Assembly: GCF_051401765.1 (NCBI RefSeq)
Contig: NW_027480449.1
Coordinates: 3,782,001-3,846,000, forward strand
Source: Calliopsis andreniformis
Taxonomy: Eukaryota > Arthropoda > Insecta > Hymenoptera > Andrenidae
Direction of reading: 5' to 3'
DNA: 64,000 bases
Shown here one piece after another: positions 38,360 through 51,875 of the stretch; within the stretch, counting starts at the first letter, position 1, and each line of letters starts with the position of its first letter. The notes under the pieces are model-generated. The model had not been told where the DNA came from. It was given only the letters and a program-made list of their open reading frames with translations, and ran no database searches. The position numbers were made by a program, and so were the translations under genes.

Positions 38360-39708
38360 GATTGTGGTTTGAGGACTGAGGATTGAGGATTGAGGAGTGA
38401 GGATTGAGGATTGAGGATTGAGGATTGAGGATTGAGGATTGAGGATTGAGGATTGAGGAGCGAAGATTGAGGATTGGGTATTGAGGATTGAACATTGAGG
38501 TCTGAGGATTGAGGATTGAAGATTGAGTATTGAGGATTGAAGATTAAGGATTGAGGATTGAGGGTTGAGGATTCAGGATGAGGGCTGAGGGTTGAGGATT
38601 GAGGTTTAAGGACTGAGGGCTGAGGGTTGAGGATTGAGAATTGAGGATTGAGTATTGAGGATTGAAGATTGAGGATTGGGTATTGAGGATTGAAGGATGA
38701 GGATTGAGGATTGAGGATTGAGGATTGAGGATTGAAGATTGAGTATTGAGGTTTGAAGACTGACGATTGAGGTTTGAGGATTGAGGATTGAGGATTGAGG
38801 ATTGAGGATTGAGGATTCATGATTGAGTATTGAGGATTGAAGATTGAGGATTGAGGATTGAGGATTGAGGATTGAAGATTGAGGATTGAGGATTGAAGAT
38901 TGAGTATTGAGGATTGAATATTTAGGATTGAGGATTGAGAATTGAGGATTGAGGATTGATGATTGAGGATTGAGGATTGAGGGTTGAGGATTGAGTATTG
39001 AGGACTGAGGATTGAAGATTGAGGATTGAGGATTGAGGATTGAGGATTGAGGATTGAGGATTAGGGATTGAGAATTGAGGATTGAGGATTGAGGAGTGAG
39101 GATTGAGGATTGAGGGTTGAGGATTGAAGATTGAGTATTGAGGATTGAATATTTAGGATTGAGGATTGAGGATTGAGGATTGAGGATTGAGGATAGAGGA
39201 TTGAGGATAGAGGATTGAGGATTGAAGGTTGAGGATTGAGGATTGAGGATTAAAGATTGAGTATTGAGGATTGACGGTTGAGGATTGAGGATTGAGGATT
39301 GAGGATTGAGGATTGAACATTGAGGTCTGAGGATTGAGGATTGAAGATTGAGTATTGAGGATTGAAGATTAAGGATTGAGGATTGAGGATTGAGGATTGA
39401 GGATGAGGGCTGAGGGTTGAGGAATGAGGTTTAAGGACTGAGGGCTGAGGGTTGAGGATTGAGAATTGAGGATTGAGGATTGATGATTGAGGATTGAGGA
39501 TTGAGGGTTGAGGATTGAGTATTGAGGACTGAGGATTGAAGATTGAGGATTGAGGATTGAGGATTGAGGATTGAGGATTGAGGATTAGGGATTGAGAATT
39601 GAGGATTGAGGATTGAGGATTGAGGATTGAAGATTGAGTATTGAGGATTGAAGATTGAGGATTGAGGATTGAGTGTTGAGGATTGAGGATTGAAGATTCA
39701 GGATTGGC

Positions 39709-39890
39709 GACTGAGTGTTGAGGGTTGAGTGATGAGAATTGATGTTTGTGGATAGAGATTTGAAGATTGCAGGTTGAGTATTGCGTATGGAAAGCTCTGA
39801 ACTGCGGATATTCTAGTGAGGATTGAGGATTGACAACCGATTGTTGAGAACTGAGGGCTGAAGATTGTGGATTCAGGATTGAAGATTCAG
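39709..39890. repeat. Core module 38, type A
   Basis: 182 bp. Copy of core 27 (offset 16094), including ttgagaactg. Confidence 0.92.
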
Positions 39891-41601
39891 GATTGTGGTT
39901 TGAGGACTGAGGATTGAGGATTGAGGAGTGAGGATTGAGGATTGAGGATTGAGGATTGAGGATTGAGGATTGAGGATTGAGGATTGAGGAGCGAAGATTG
40001 AGGATTGGGTATTGAGGATTGAACATTGAGGTCTGAGGATTGAGGATTGAAGATTGAGTATTGAGGATTGAAGATTAAGGATTGAGGATTGAGGGTTGAG
40101 GATTCAGGATGAGGGCTGAGGGTTGAGGATTGAGGTTTAAGGACTGAGGGCTGAGGGTTGAGGATTGAGAATTGAGGATTGAGTATTGAGGATTGAAGAT
40201 TGAGGATTGGGTATTGAGGATTGAAGGATGAGGATTGAGGATTGAGGATTGAGGATTGAGGATTGAAGATTGAGTATTGAGGTTTGAAGACTGACGATTG
40301 AGGTTTGAGGATTGAGGATTGAGGATTGAGGATTGAGGATTGAGGATTCATGATTGAGTATTGAGGATTGAAGATTGAGGATTGAGGATTGAGGATTGAG
40401 GATTGAAGATTGAGGATTGAGGATTGAAGATTGAGGATTGGGGACTGAGTGTTGAGGATTGAACATTGAGGATTGAACATTGAGGTCTGAGGATTGAGGA
40501 TTGAAGATTGAGTATTGAGGATTGAACATTAAGGATTGAGGATTGAGGATTGAGGATTGAGGATGAGGGCTGAGGGTTGAGGAATGAGGTTTAAGGACTG
40601 AGGGCTGAGGGTTGAGGATTGAGAATTGAGGATTGAGGATTGAGGATTGAAGATTGAGTATTGAGGATTGATTATTTAGGATTGAGGATTGAGGATTGAG
40701 GATTGAGGATTGAGGAGTGAAGATTGAGGATTGGGTATTGAGGATTGAACATTGAGGATTGAACGTTGAGGTCTGAGGATTGAGAATTGAAGATTGAGTA
40801 TTGAGGATTGAAGATTAAGGATTGAGGATTGAGGATTGAGGATTGAGGATGAGGGCTGGGGGTTGAGGATTGAGGTTTAAGGACTGAGGGCTGAGGGTTG
40901 AGGATTGAGAATTGAGGATTGAGGATTGAGGATTGAAGATTGAGGATTGGGTATTGAGGATTGAAGGATGAGGATTGAGGATTGAGGATTGAGGATTGAG
41001 GATTGAAGATTGAGTTTTGAGGTTTGAAGACTGACGACTGAGGTTTGAGGATTGAGGATTGAGGATTGAGGATTGAGGATTGAGGATTCATGATTGAGTA
41101 TTGAGGATTGAAGATTGAGGATTGAGGATTGAGGATTGAGGATTGAGGATTGAGGATTGAAGATTGAGGATTGGGGACTGAGTGTTGAGGATTGAACATT
41201 GAGGATTGAACATTGAGGTCTGAGGATTGAGGATTCCAGATTGAGTATTGAGAATTGAAGATTAAGGATTGAGGATTGAGGATTGAGGATTGAGGATGAG
41301 GGCTGAGGGTTGAGGAATGAGGTTTAAGGACTGAGGGATGAGGGTTGAGGATTGAGAATTGAGGATTGAGGATTGAGGATTGAAGATTGAGTATTGAGGA
41401 TTGAATATTTAGGATTGAGGATTGAGGATTGAGGATTGAGGATTGAGGAGTGAAGATTGAGGATTGGGTATTGAGGATTGAACATTGAGGATTGAACGTT
41501 GAGGTCTGAGGATTAAGGATTGAAGATTTAGTATTGAGGATTGAAGATTAAGGATTGAGGATTGAGGATTGAGGATTGAGGATTGGGGATTGAGGATTGT
41601 G

Positions 41602-41783
41602 GACTGAGTGTTGAGGGTTGAGTGATGAGAATTGATGTTTGTGGACAGAGATTTGAAGATTGCAGATCGAGTATTGCGTATGGAAAACTCTGAACTGGGG
41701 ATATTCTAGTGAGGATTGAGGATTGACAAGTGATTGTTGAGGACTGAGGGCTGAAGATTGAGGATTCAGCATTGAGGATTCTG
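41602..41783. repeat. Core module 39, type A
   Basis: 182 bp. Copy of core 28 (offset 16094), including gtggacagag and gattctg. Confidence 0.92.
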
Positions 41784-41789
41784 GATTGT

Positions 41790-43020
41790 GGTTTGAGGAC
41801 TGAGGATTGAGGATTGAGGAGTGAGGATTGAGGATTGAGGATTGAGGATTGAGGAGTGAAGATTGAGGATTGGGTATTGAGGATTGAACATTGAGGATTC
41901 AACATTGAGGTCTGAGGATTGAGGATTGAAGATTGAGTATTGAGGATTGAAGATTAAGGATTGAGGATTGAGGATTGAGGATGAGGGCTGAGGGTTGAGG
42001 ATTGAGGTTTAAGGACTGAGGGCTGAGGGTTGAGGATTGAGGTTTAAGGACTGAGGGCTGAGGGTTGAGGATTGAGAATTGAGGTTTGAGGATTAAAGAT
42101 TGAGTATTGAGGATTGAAGATTGAGGATTGATGATTGAGGATTGAGGATTGAGGATTGAGGATTGAGGGTTGAGGATTGAGTATTGAAGATTGAGGATTG
42201 AGGATTGAGGATTGAGTATTGAGGATTGAGGATTGAGGATTGAGGATTGTGGATTGAGGATTGAGAATTGAGGATTGAGGTTTGAGGATTGAAGGTTGAG
42301 GATTGGGTATCGAGGATTGAAGAACGAGGAGTGAGGATTGAGGATTGAGGATTGAGGATTGAAGATTGAGTATTGAGGATTGAATATTTAGGATTGAGGA
42401 TTGAGGATTGAGGATTGAGGATTGAGGATAGAGGATTGAGGATAGAGGATTGAGGATTGAAGGTTGAGGATTGAGGATTGAGGATTAAAGATTGAGTATT
42501 GAGGATTGACGGTTGAGGATTGAGGATTGAGGATTGAGGATTGTGGATTGAAGATTGAGGATTGAGGATTGAGTATTGAAGATTGAGGATTGAGGATTGA
42601 GGATTGAGGATTAAAAATTGAGTATTGTGGTTTGAAGATTGAGGATTGACGGTTGAGGATTGGGTATTGAGGATTGAAGAATGAGGATCGAGGATTGAGG
42701 ATTGAGGATTGAGGAATGAAGATTGATGATTGAGGATTGAGGATTGAGGATTGAAGATTGAGTATTGAGGATTGAAGATTGAGGATTGAGGATTGAGTGT
42801 TGAGGATTGAGGATTGAAGATTCAGGATTGGCGACTGAGTGTTGAGGGTTGAGTGATGAGAATTGATGTTTGTGGATAGAGATTTGAAGATTGCAGATTG
42901 AGTATTGCGTATGGAAAACTCTGAACTGGGGATATTCTAGTGAGGATTGAGGATTGACAACCGATTGTTGAGGACTGAGGGCTGAAGATTGTGGTTTCAG
43001 GATTGAGGATTCAGGATTGT
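41790..43020. repeat. Tandem duplication theta, copy 1
   Basis: 1231-bp unit running from after core 39 through core 40. One slip in the interval, so 1232 is 176 heptamers. Confidence 0.87.
42833..43014. repeat. Core module 40, type A
   Basis: 182 bp. Copy of core 30 (offset 13439); duplicated in tandem as core 41. Confidence 0.92.
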
Positions 43021-44251
43021 GGTTTGAGGACTGAGGATTGAGGATTGAGGAGTGAGGATTGAGGATTGAGGATTGAGGATTGAGGAGTGAAGATTGAGGA
43101 TTGGGTATTGAGGATTGAACATTGAGGATTCAACATTGAGGTCTGAGGATTGAGGATTGAAGATTGAGTATTGAGGATTGAAGATTAAGGATTGAGGATT
43201 GAGGATTGAGGATGAGGGCTGAGGGTTGAGGATTGAGGTTTAAGGACTGAGGGCTGAGGGTTGAGGATTGAGGTTTAAGGACTGAGGGCTGAGGGTTGAG
43301 GATTGAGAATTGAGGTTTGAGGATTAAAGATTGAGTATTGAGGATTGAAGATTGAGGATTGATGATTGAGGATTGAGGATTGAGGATTGAGGATTGAGGG
43401 TTGAGGATTGAGTATTGAAGATTGAGGATTGAGGATTGAGGATTGAGTATTGAGGATTGAGGATTGAGGATTGAGGATTGTGGATTGAGGATTGAGAATT
43501 GAGGATTGAGGTTTGAGGATTGAAGGTTGAGGATTGGGTATCGAGGATTGAAGAACGAGGAGTGAGGATTGAGGATTGAGGATTGAGGATTGAAGATTGA
43601 GTATTGAGGATTGAATATTTAGGATTGAGGATTGAGGATTGAGGATTGAGGATTGAGGATAGAGGATTGAGGATAGAGGATTGAGGATTGAAGGTTGAGG
43701 ATTGAGGATTGAGGATTAAAGATTGAGTATTGAGGATTGACGGTTGAGGATTGAGGATTGAGGATTGAGGATTGTGGATTGAAGATTGAGGATTGAGGAT
43801 TGAGTATTGAAGATTGAGGATTGAGGATTGAGGATTGAGGATTAAAAATTGAGTATTGTGGTTTGAAGATTGAGGATTGACGGTTGAGGATTGGGTATTG
43901 AGGATTGAAGAATGAGGATCGAGGATTGAGGATTGAGGATTGAGGAATGAAGATTGATGATTGAGGATTGAGGATTGAGGATTGAAGATTGAGTATTGAG
44001 GATTGAAGATTGAGGATTGAGGATTGAGTGTTGAGGATTGAGGATTGAAGATTCAGGATTGGCGACTGAGTGTTGAGGGTTGAGTGATGAGAATTGATGT
44101 TTGTGGATAGAGATTTGAAGATTGCAGATTGAGTATTGCGTATGGAAAACTCTGAACTGGGGATATTCTAGTGAGGATTGAGGATTGACAACCGATTGTT
44201 GAGGACTGAGGGCTGAAGATTGTGGTTTCAGGATTGAGGATTCAGGATTGT
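43021..44251. repeat. Tandem duplication theta, copy 2
   Basis: Direct repeat of the previous unit through core 41. Absent from copy 1 of the large duplication, so it arose after that duplication or was lost there. Confidence 0.87.
44064..44245. repeat. Core module 41, type A
   Basis: 182 bp. Copy of core 40 at 1231 bp, and of core 30 at 14670 bp. Confidence 0.92.
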
Positions 44252-45502
44252 GGTTTGAGGACTGAGGATTGAGGATTGAGGAGTGAGGATTGAGGATTGA
44301 GGATTGAGGATTGAGGATTGAGGATTGAGGATTGAGGAGCGAAGATTGAGGATTGGGTATTGAGGATTGAACATTGAGGTCTGAGGATTGAGGATTGAAG
44401 ATTGAGTATTGAGGATTGAAGATTAAGGATTGAGGATTGAGGATTGAGGATTGAGGATGAGGGCTGAGGGTTGAGGATTGAGGTTTAAGGACTGAGGGCT
44501 GAGGGTTGAGGATTGAGAATTGAGGATTGAGTATTGAGGATTGAAGACTGAGGATTGGGTATTGAGGATTGAAGGATGAGGATTGAGGATTGAGGATTGA
44601 GGATTGAGGATTGAAGATTGAGTATTGAGGTTTGAAGACTGACGATTGAGGTTTGAGGATTGAGGATTGAGGATTGAGGATTGCGTATTGAGGATTCATG
44701 ATTGAGTATTGAGGATTGAAGATTGAGGATTGAGGATTCAGGATTGAGGATTGAGGATTGAGGATTGAAGATTGAGGATTGGGGACTGAGTGTTGAGGAT
44801 TGAACATTGAGGATTGAACATTGAGGTCTGAGGATTGAGGATTGAAGATTGAGTATTGAGGATTGAAGATTAAGGATTGAGGATTGAGGATTGAGGATTG
44901 AGGATGAGGGCTGAGGGTTGAGGAATGAGGTTTAAGGACTGAGGGCTGAGGGTTGAGGATTGAGAATTGAGGATTGAGGATTGAGGATTGAAGATTGAGT
45001 ATTGAGGATTGAATATTTAGGATTGAGGATTGAGGATTGAGGATTGAGGATTGAGGAGTGATGATTGAGGATTGGGTATTGAGGATTGAACATTGAGGAT
45101 TGAACGTTGAGGTCTGAGGATTAAGGATTGAAGATTGAGTATTGAGGATTGAAGATTAGGGATTGAGGATTGAGGATTGAGGATTGAGGATGAGGGCTGA
45201 GGGTTGAGGATTGAGGTTTAAGGACGGAGGGCTGAGGGTTGAGGATTGAGAATTGAGGATTGAGGATTGAGGATTGAAGATTGAGGATTGGGTATTGAGG
45301 ATTGAAGGATGAGGATTGAGGATTGAGGATTGAGGATTGAGGATTGAAGATTGAGTATTGAGGTTTGAAGACTGACGATTGAGGGTTGAGGATTGAGGAT
45401 TGAGGATTGAGTATTGAGGATTCATGATTGAGTATTGAGGATTGAAAATTGAGGATTGATGATTGAGCATTCAGGATTGAGGATTGAAGATTGAGGATTG
45501 GG

Positions 45503-45684
45503 GACTGAGTGTTGAGGTTTGAGTGATGAGAGTTGATGTATGTGGATAGAGATTTAAAGATTACAAATTCAGTATTGAGTATTGAAAACTGTGAATTGAT
45601 GATATTCTATTGAGGACTGAGAATTGACAACTGATTGTTGAGGACTGAGGTCTGAAGATTGAGGATTCAGGATTGAGGTTTCAG
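45503..45684. repeat. Core module 42, type C
   Basis: 182 bp. Copy of core 31 (offset 14670). Confidence 0.92.
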
Positions 45685-46160
45685 GATTGAGGTTTGAGGA
45701 CTGAGGATTGAGGATTGAGGATTGAGGATTGAGGATTGAGGATTGAGTATTGAGGATTGAGTATTGAAGATTGAGGATTGAGGATCGAGGATTGATGATA
45801 GAGGATTGAGGATAGAGGATTGAGGATTGAAGGTTGAGGATTGAGGATTGAGGATTAAAGATTGAGTATTGAGGATTGACGGTTGAGGATTGAGGATTGA
45901 GGATTGAGGATTGTGGATTGAAGATTGAGGATTGAGGATTGAGTATTGAAGATTGAGGATTGAGGATTGAGGATTGAGGATTAAAAATTGAGTATTGTGG
46001 ATTGAAGATTGAGGATTGACGGTTGAGGATTGGGTATTGAGGATTGAAGAGTGAGGATTGAGGATTGAGGATTGAGGATTGCGAATTGAAGATTAAGGAT
46101 TGAAGATTGAGTATTGAGGATTGGAGGTTGAGGATTGAGGATTGAGGATTGAAGATGGAG

Positions 46161-46342
46161 GACTTAGTGTTGAGGGTTGAGTGATGGGAATTGATGTTTG
46201 TGGATTGAGATTTGAAGATTGAAGAATGGGGATTGATTATTGAAAACTGTGAATTGAGGATATTCTATTGATGATTGAGAATTGACTATTGATTGTTGAC
46301 GACTGAGGGCTGAAGATTGAGGATTCAGGATTGAGGTTTCAG
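46161..46342. repeat. Core module 43, type D
   Basis: 182 bp. Copy of core 32 (offset 14670). Confidence 0.92.
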
Positions 46343-47207
46343 GATTGAGGTTTGAGGACTGATGATTGAGGATTGAGGATTGAGGACTGAGGATTGAGGA
46401 TTGAGGATCGAAGATAGAGGGTTGGGTATTGCGGATTGAACATTGAGGATTGAGGATTGAGGATTGATGATTGAGGATTGAGTATTGAGGATTGAGGTCT
46501 GAAGATTGAATATTGATGATTCAAGATTGAGGATTGAGGATTGAGGGTTGTGGATTGAGGACGAGGACTGAGGGTTGAGTATTCATGTTTGAGGTCCGAG
46601 GATTGTTGATTGAGGATTGAGGATTGAGGATTGAGGATTGAGGATTGAAGATTGAATATTGATGATTGAAGATTGAGCATTGAGGATTGAGGGTTGCGGA
46701 TTGAGGACGAGTACTGAGGGTTGAGTATTGATGTTTGAGGTCTGAGGATTGAGGATTGAGGATTGAGAATTGAGGATTGAGGATTGAGGATTGAAGATTG
46801 AGGATTGGTTAATCAGGATTGAAGAATTAGGTCTGAGGGTTGAGGATTGAGTACTGAGGATTGAAGATTGAGGATTGAGGATTGAGGATTGAGGATTGAG
46901 GATGAGGGCTGAGGGCTGAGGATTGAGGTTTAAGGACTGAGGACTGAGGATTGAGGATTGAGAATTGAGGATTGAGGATTGAGGATTGAAGACTGTGGAT
47001 TGGGTATTGAGTATTGAGGATTGAAGATTGAGGATTGAGGATTGAGGATTGAGGATTGAGGATTGAGGATTGAAGATTGAGGATTGGGGATTGAGGACTG
47101 ACGATTGAGGATTGAGAATTGAGGATTGAGAATTGAGGATTGAGGATTGAGGATTGAAGATTGAGGATTGAAGATTGAGTATTGATGATTGAAGATTGAG
47201 GATTGGG

Positions 47208-47389
47208 GACTGAGTGTTGAGGGTTGAGTGATGAGAATTGATGTTTGTGCATAGAGATTTGAAGATTGCAGATTGAGTATTGCGTATGGAAAACTCTGAA
47301 CTGGGGATATTCTAGTGAGGATTGAGGATTGACAACCGATTGTTGAGGACTGAGGGCTGAAGATTGTGGTTTCAGGATTGAGGATTCAG
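47208..47389. repeat. Core module 44, type A
   Basis: 182 bp. Copy of core 33, with tgtgcatagag. Last core of the large duplication. Confidence 0.92.
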
Positions 47390-48192
47390 GATTGTGGTTT
47401 GAGGACTGAGGATTGAGGATTGAGGAGTGAGGATTGAGGATTGAGGATTGAGGATTGAGGATTGAGGATTGAGGATTGAGGATTGAGGAGCGAAGATTGA
47501 GGATTGGGTATTGAGGATTGAACATTGAGGTCTGAGGATTGAGGATTGAAGATTGAGTATTGAGGATTGAAGATTAAGGATTGAGGATTGAGGATTGAGG
47601 ATTGAGGATGAGGGCTGAGGGTTGAGGATTGAGGTTTAAGGACTGAGGGCTGAGGGTTGAGGATTGAGAATTGAGGATTGAGTATTGAGGATTGAAGACT
47701 GAGGATTGGGTATTGAGGATTGAAGGATGAGGATTGAGGATTGAGGGTTGAGGATTGAGAATTGAGGATTGAGTATTGAGGATTGAAGATTGAGTATTGA
47801 GGATTGATTATTTAGGATTGAGGATTGAGGATTGAGGATTGAGGATTGAGGAGTGAAGATTGAGGATTGGGTATTGAGGATTGAACATTGAGGATTGAAC
47901 GTTGAGGTCTGAGGATTGAGGATTGAAGATTGAGTATTGAGGATTGAAGATTAAGGATTGAGGATTGAGGATTGAGGATTGAGGATGAGGGATGAGGGTT
48001 GAGGATTGAGGTTTAAGGACTGAGGGCTGAGGGTTGAGGATTGAGAATTGAGGATTGAGGATTGAGGATTGAAGATTGAGGATTGGGTATTGAGGATTGA
48101 AGGATGAGGATTGAGGGTTGAGGATAGAGGATTGAGGATTGAAGGTTCAGGATTGAACATTGAGTATTGATGATTGAAGATTGAGGATTGGG

Positions 48193-48374
48193 GACTGAGT
48201 GTTGAGGGTTGAGTGATGAGAATTGATGTTTGTGGATAGAGATTTGAAGATTGCAGATTGAGTATTGCGTATGGAAAACTCTGAACTGTGGATATTCTAG
48301 TGAGGATTGAGGATTGACAACTGATAGTTGAGGACTGAGGGCTGAAGATTGAGGATTCAGGATTGAGGATTCAG
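48193..48374. repeat. Core module 45, type A
   Basis: 182 bp. gaactgtggatattc and gacaactgatag. Next core only 287 bp on. Confidence 0.92.
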
Positions 48375-48479
48375 GATTGTGGTTTGAGGACTGAGGATTG
48401 AGGATTGAGGAGTGAGGATTGAGGATTGAGGATTGACGCTTGAGGATTGAGGGTTGAGGATGGAGGATTGAAGAGCGAG

Positions 48480-48661
48480 GACTGAGTGTTGAGGATAGAG
48501 TGTTGAGAATTGATGTTTCATGATTGAGATTTGATTATTGAAAATTGTGGATTGCGTATTGGACCATGAGAATTCAGGATACTCTATTGAGTATTGAGAA
48601 TTGAGGATTGATGGTTTAGTGTTGAGGATTGGTGGTTGAGGGTTTTGTTTTGAATATTGAG
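48480..48661. repeat. Core module 46, type E
   Basis: 182 bp by alignment. The most diverged family: gtttcatgattgag, tattggaccatgagaattc, gatactc in place of the usual gatattc at unit 15, ending ggttttgttttgaatattgag. Units line up one to one with the other types, so it is an old relative rather than an insertion. Contains gaattc. Confidence 0.82.
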
Positions 48662-48940
48662 GATTGAGGATTGAGAATTTAGGATTGAACATTGAGGATT
48701 GAATATTGAGTATTGATGATTGAAGATTGAGGATTGAGGATTGAGTGTTGAGGATTGAGGACGAGGACTGACGGTTGAGGATTGAGGTTTGAGGATTGAG
48801 GATTGAGGATTGAGGACTGAGGATTGAGGATTGAGGATTGAGCATTGAGGATTGAAGGTCGAGGACTGGGGATTGAGGATTGAAGATTGACGATTGAGGA
48901 TTGAGGATTGAGGATTGAGGATTGAGGATTGAGCATTGAG

Positions 48941-49122
48941 GACTGAGTGTTGAGGGTTGAGTGATGAGAATTGATGTATGTGGATAGAGGCTTGAAGGTT
49001 GCAGATTGTGTATTGAGTATTGAAAACTGTGAATTGAGGATATTCCATTGGGGATTCAGGATTGACAACTGATTGTTGAGGACTCAGGGCTGAAGATTGA
49101 GGATTCAGGGTTGAGGATTCAG
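48941..49122. repeat. Core module 47, type B
   Basis: 182 bp. gaggcttgaaggttgcag and gactcagggctg, shared with core 52. Confidence 0.92.
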
Positions 49123-49520
49123 AATTGAGGTTTGAGGACTGAGGATTAAGGATTGAAGATTGAGTATTGAGGATTGAAGATTGAGGATTGAGGATTGAGG
49201 ATTGAGGATTGAGGATTGAGGATTGAGGATTGAGGATGATGGCTGAGGGTTGAGGATTGAGGTTTGAGGACTGAGGACCGAGGATTGAGGATTGAGAATT
49301 GAGGATTGAGGATTGAGTATTGAAGATTGAGGATTGGGTATTGAGGATTGAAGAATGAGGATTGAGGATTGAGGATTGAGGATTGAGGATTGAAGATTGA
49401 GTATTGAGGTTTGAAGACTGACGATTGAGGGTTGAGGATTGAGGATTGAGGATTGAGGATTGAGGATTGAAGATTGAGTGTTGAGGATTGAAGATCGAGG
49501 ATTGAGGATTGAGGATTGAG
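48941..49520. repeat. Duplicated segment kappa-1, copy 1
   Basis: Core 47 and its linker. Matches about 51876-52450 (offset 2935, with a 14-bp length difference before the next core: 608 against 594). Confidence 0.78.
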
Positions 49521-49548
49521 GATTGAGGATTGAAAATTGAAGATTGGG

Positions 49549-49730
49549 GACTGAGTGTTGAGGGTTGAGTGATGATAATTGGTGTTTGTGGATAGAGATT
49601 CAAAGACTGCAGATTGAGTATTGAGTATTGAAAACTGTGAATTGATGATATTCTATTGAGGATTGAGAATTGACAACTGATTGTTGAGGACTGAGGTCTG
49701 AAGATTGAGGATTCAGGATTGAGGTTTCAG
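49549..49730. repeat. Core module 48, type B
   Basis: 182 bp. gatgataattgg and gattcaaagactgcag, shared with core 51. Confidence 0.92.
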
Positions 49731-50707
49731 GATTGAGGTTTGAGGACTGAGGATTGAGGATTGAAGACTGAGTATTGAGGATTGAAGATTGAGGATTGAG
49801 GATTGAGGATTGAGGATTGAGGATTGAGGATTGAGGATTGAGGATGATGGCTGAGGGTTGAGGATTGAGGTTTGAGGACTGAGGACCGAGGATTGAGGAT
49901 TGATAATTGAGGATTGAGGATTAAGTATTGAGGATTGAGGATTGAGGATTGAGGTTGAGGGCTGAGGGTTGAGGTTTGAGGTTTAAGGACTGAGGACTGA
50001 GGATTGAGGATTGAGAATTGAGGATTGAGGATTGAGGATTGAAGATTGAGGATTGGGTATTGAGGATTGACGGATGAAGATTGAGGATTGAGGATTGAGG
50101 ATTGAGGATTGAAGATTGAGTATTGAGGTTTGAAGACTGACGATTGAGGGTGGAGGATTGAGGATTGAGGATTGAGGATTGAGGATTCATGACTGAGTAT
50201 TGAGGATTGAAGATTGAGGATTGAGGATTGAGGATTGAGGATTGAGGATTGAGGATTGAGGATTGAGGATTGAGGACTGAAGATTGAATGTTGATGATTG
50301 AAGATTGAGTATTGAGGATTGAGCGTTGTGGATTGAGGACGAGGACTGAGGGTTGAGTATTGATGTTTGAGGTCTGAGGATTGTGGATTGACGGTTGAGG
50401 ATTGAGGATTGAGGATTGAGGATTGAAGATTGAGGTTTGGGTATTGAGGATTGAAGAATGAGGATTGAGGATTGAGGATTGAGGATTGAGGATCGAAGGT
50501 TGATTTTTGAGGATTGAAGATTGAGGATTGAGGATTGAGGATTGAGGATTGAGGATTGAGGATTGAAGATTGAGGATTGGGGATTGAGGATTGACGATTG
50601 AGTATTGAGTATTGAGGATTGAGAATTGAGGATTGAGGATTGAGGATTGAAGATTGAGTATTGAGGATTGATGGTTGAGGATTGAGGATTGAGGATTGAA
50701 GATTGAG

Positions 50708-50889
50708 GACTTAGTGTTGAGGGTTGAGTGATGGGAATTGATCTTTGTGGATTGAGATTTGAAGATTGAAGAATGGGGATTGAGTATTGAAAACTGTGAA
50801 TTGAGGATATTCTATTGATGATTGAGGATTGACAATTGATTGTTGAGGACTGAGGGCTGAAGATTGAGAATTCATGATTAAGGATTCGG
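50708..50889. repeat. Core module 49, type D
   Basis: 182 bp. gacttag start, gatctttgtgg, last unit gattcgg. Followed 280 bp on by a type E core. Confidence 0.92.
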
Positions 50890-50987
50890 GATTGAGATTT
50901 GAGGACTGAGGATTGAGAGTTGAGGATGGAGGATTGAGGATTGACGCTTGGGGATTGAGGGTTGAGGATGGAGGATTGAAGAGAGAG

Positions 50988-51169
50988 GACTGAGTGTTGA
51001 GGATAGAGTTTTGAGAATTGATGTTTCAGGATTGAGATTTGCTTATTGAAAATTGTGGATTGCGTATTGGACCATGAGAATTCAGGATACTCTATTGAGT
51101 ATTGAGAATTGAGGATTCATGGTTGAGTGTTGAGGATTGGTGGTTGAGGGTTTTGTTTTGAATATTGAG
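50988..51169. repeat. Core module 50, type E
   Basis: 182 bp. Copy of core 55 (offset 2908); gtttcaggattgag, gatactc at unit 15. Confidence 0.84.
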
Positions 51170-51491
51170 GATTGAGGATTGAGGATTTAGGATTGAAGAT
51201 TGAGGATTGAAGATTGAGTATTGATGATTGAAGATTGAGGATTGAGGATTAAGTGTTGAGGATTGAGAATTGAGGATTGAGGATTGAAGAATGAGGATTG
51301 AGGATTGAGGATTGAGGATTGAGGATTGAGGATTGAAGATAGAGTATTGAGGTTTGAAGGCTGACGATTGAAGGTTGAGGATTGAGGATTGAGGATTGAG
51401 GTTTGAGGATTGATGATAGAGTATTGAGGATTGAAGGTTGAGGATTGAGGATTGAGGATTGAGGATTGAGGATTGAAAATTGAAGATTGGG

Positions 51492-51673
51492 GACTGAGTG
51501 TTGAGGGTTGAGTGATGATAATTGGTGTTTGTGGATAGAGATTCAAAGACTGCAGATTGAGTATTGAGTATTGAAAACTGTGAATTGATGATATTCTATT
51601 GAGGATTGAGAATTGACAACTGATTGTTGAGGACTGAGGTCTGAAGATTGAGGATTCAGGATTGAGGTTTCAG
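51492..51673. repeat. Core module 51, type B
   Basis: 182 bp. Copy of core 48 (offset 1943). Next core 384 bp on. Confidence 0.92.
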
Positions 51674-51875
51674 GATTGAGGTTTGAGGACTGAGGATTGA
51701 GGATTGAAGACTGAGTATTGAGGATTGAAGATTGAGGATTGAGGATTGAGGATTGAGGATTGAGGATTGAGGATTGAGGATTGAGGATGATGGCTGAGGG
51801 TTGAGGATTGAGGTTTGAGGACTGAGGACCGAGGATTGAGGATTGATAATTGAGGATTGAGGATTAAGTATTGAG

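Larger units (their letters stand above)
35490..47745. repeat. Large segmental duplication alpha, copy 2
   Basis: Holds cores 36-44. Spacing series 1963, 1531, 1893, 1231, 1231, 1439, 658, 1047. The right edge is at about 47745, where copy 1 continues with a pure-heptamer run while this copy turns to gagggttgaggattgagaa. Confidence 0.9.
49935..51560. repeat. Duplicated segment kappa-2, copy 1
   Basis: Holds cores 49 (type D) and 50 (type E) and the start of core 51. Matches 52843-54468 at offset 2908. Differences include gttgaggatggagg near 50930 (copy 2 gttgaggattgagg). Confidence 0.84.

Noticed and set aside
48580..48600. Possible promoter or regulatory palindrome around gaattc in the type E core
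   Set aside because: A six-base palindrome can arise by chance from gagaatt followed by cag, as it does at 7385; there is no associated promoter element or gene.
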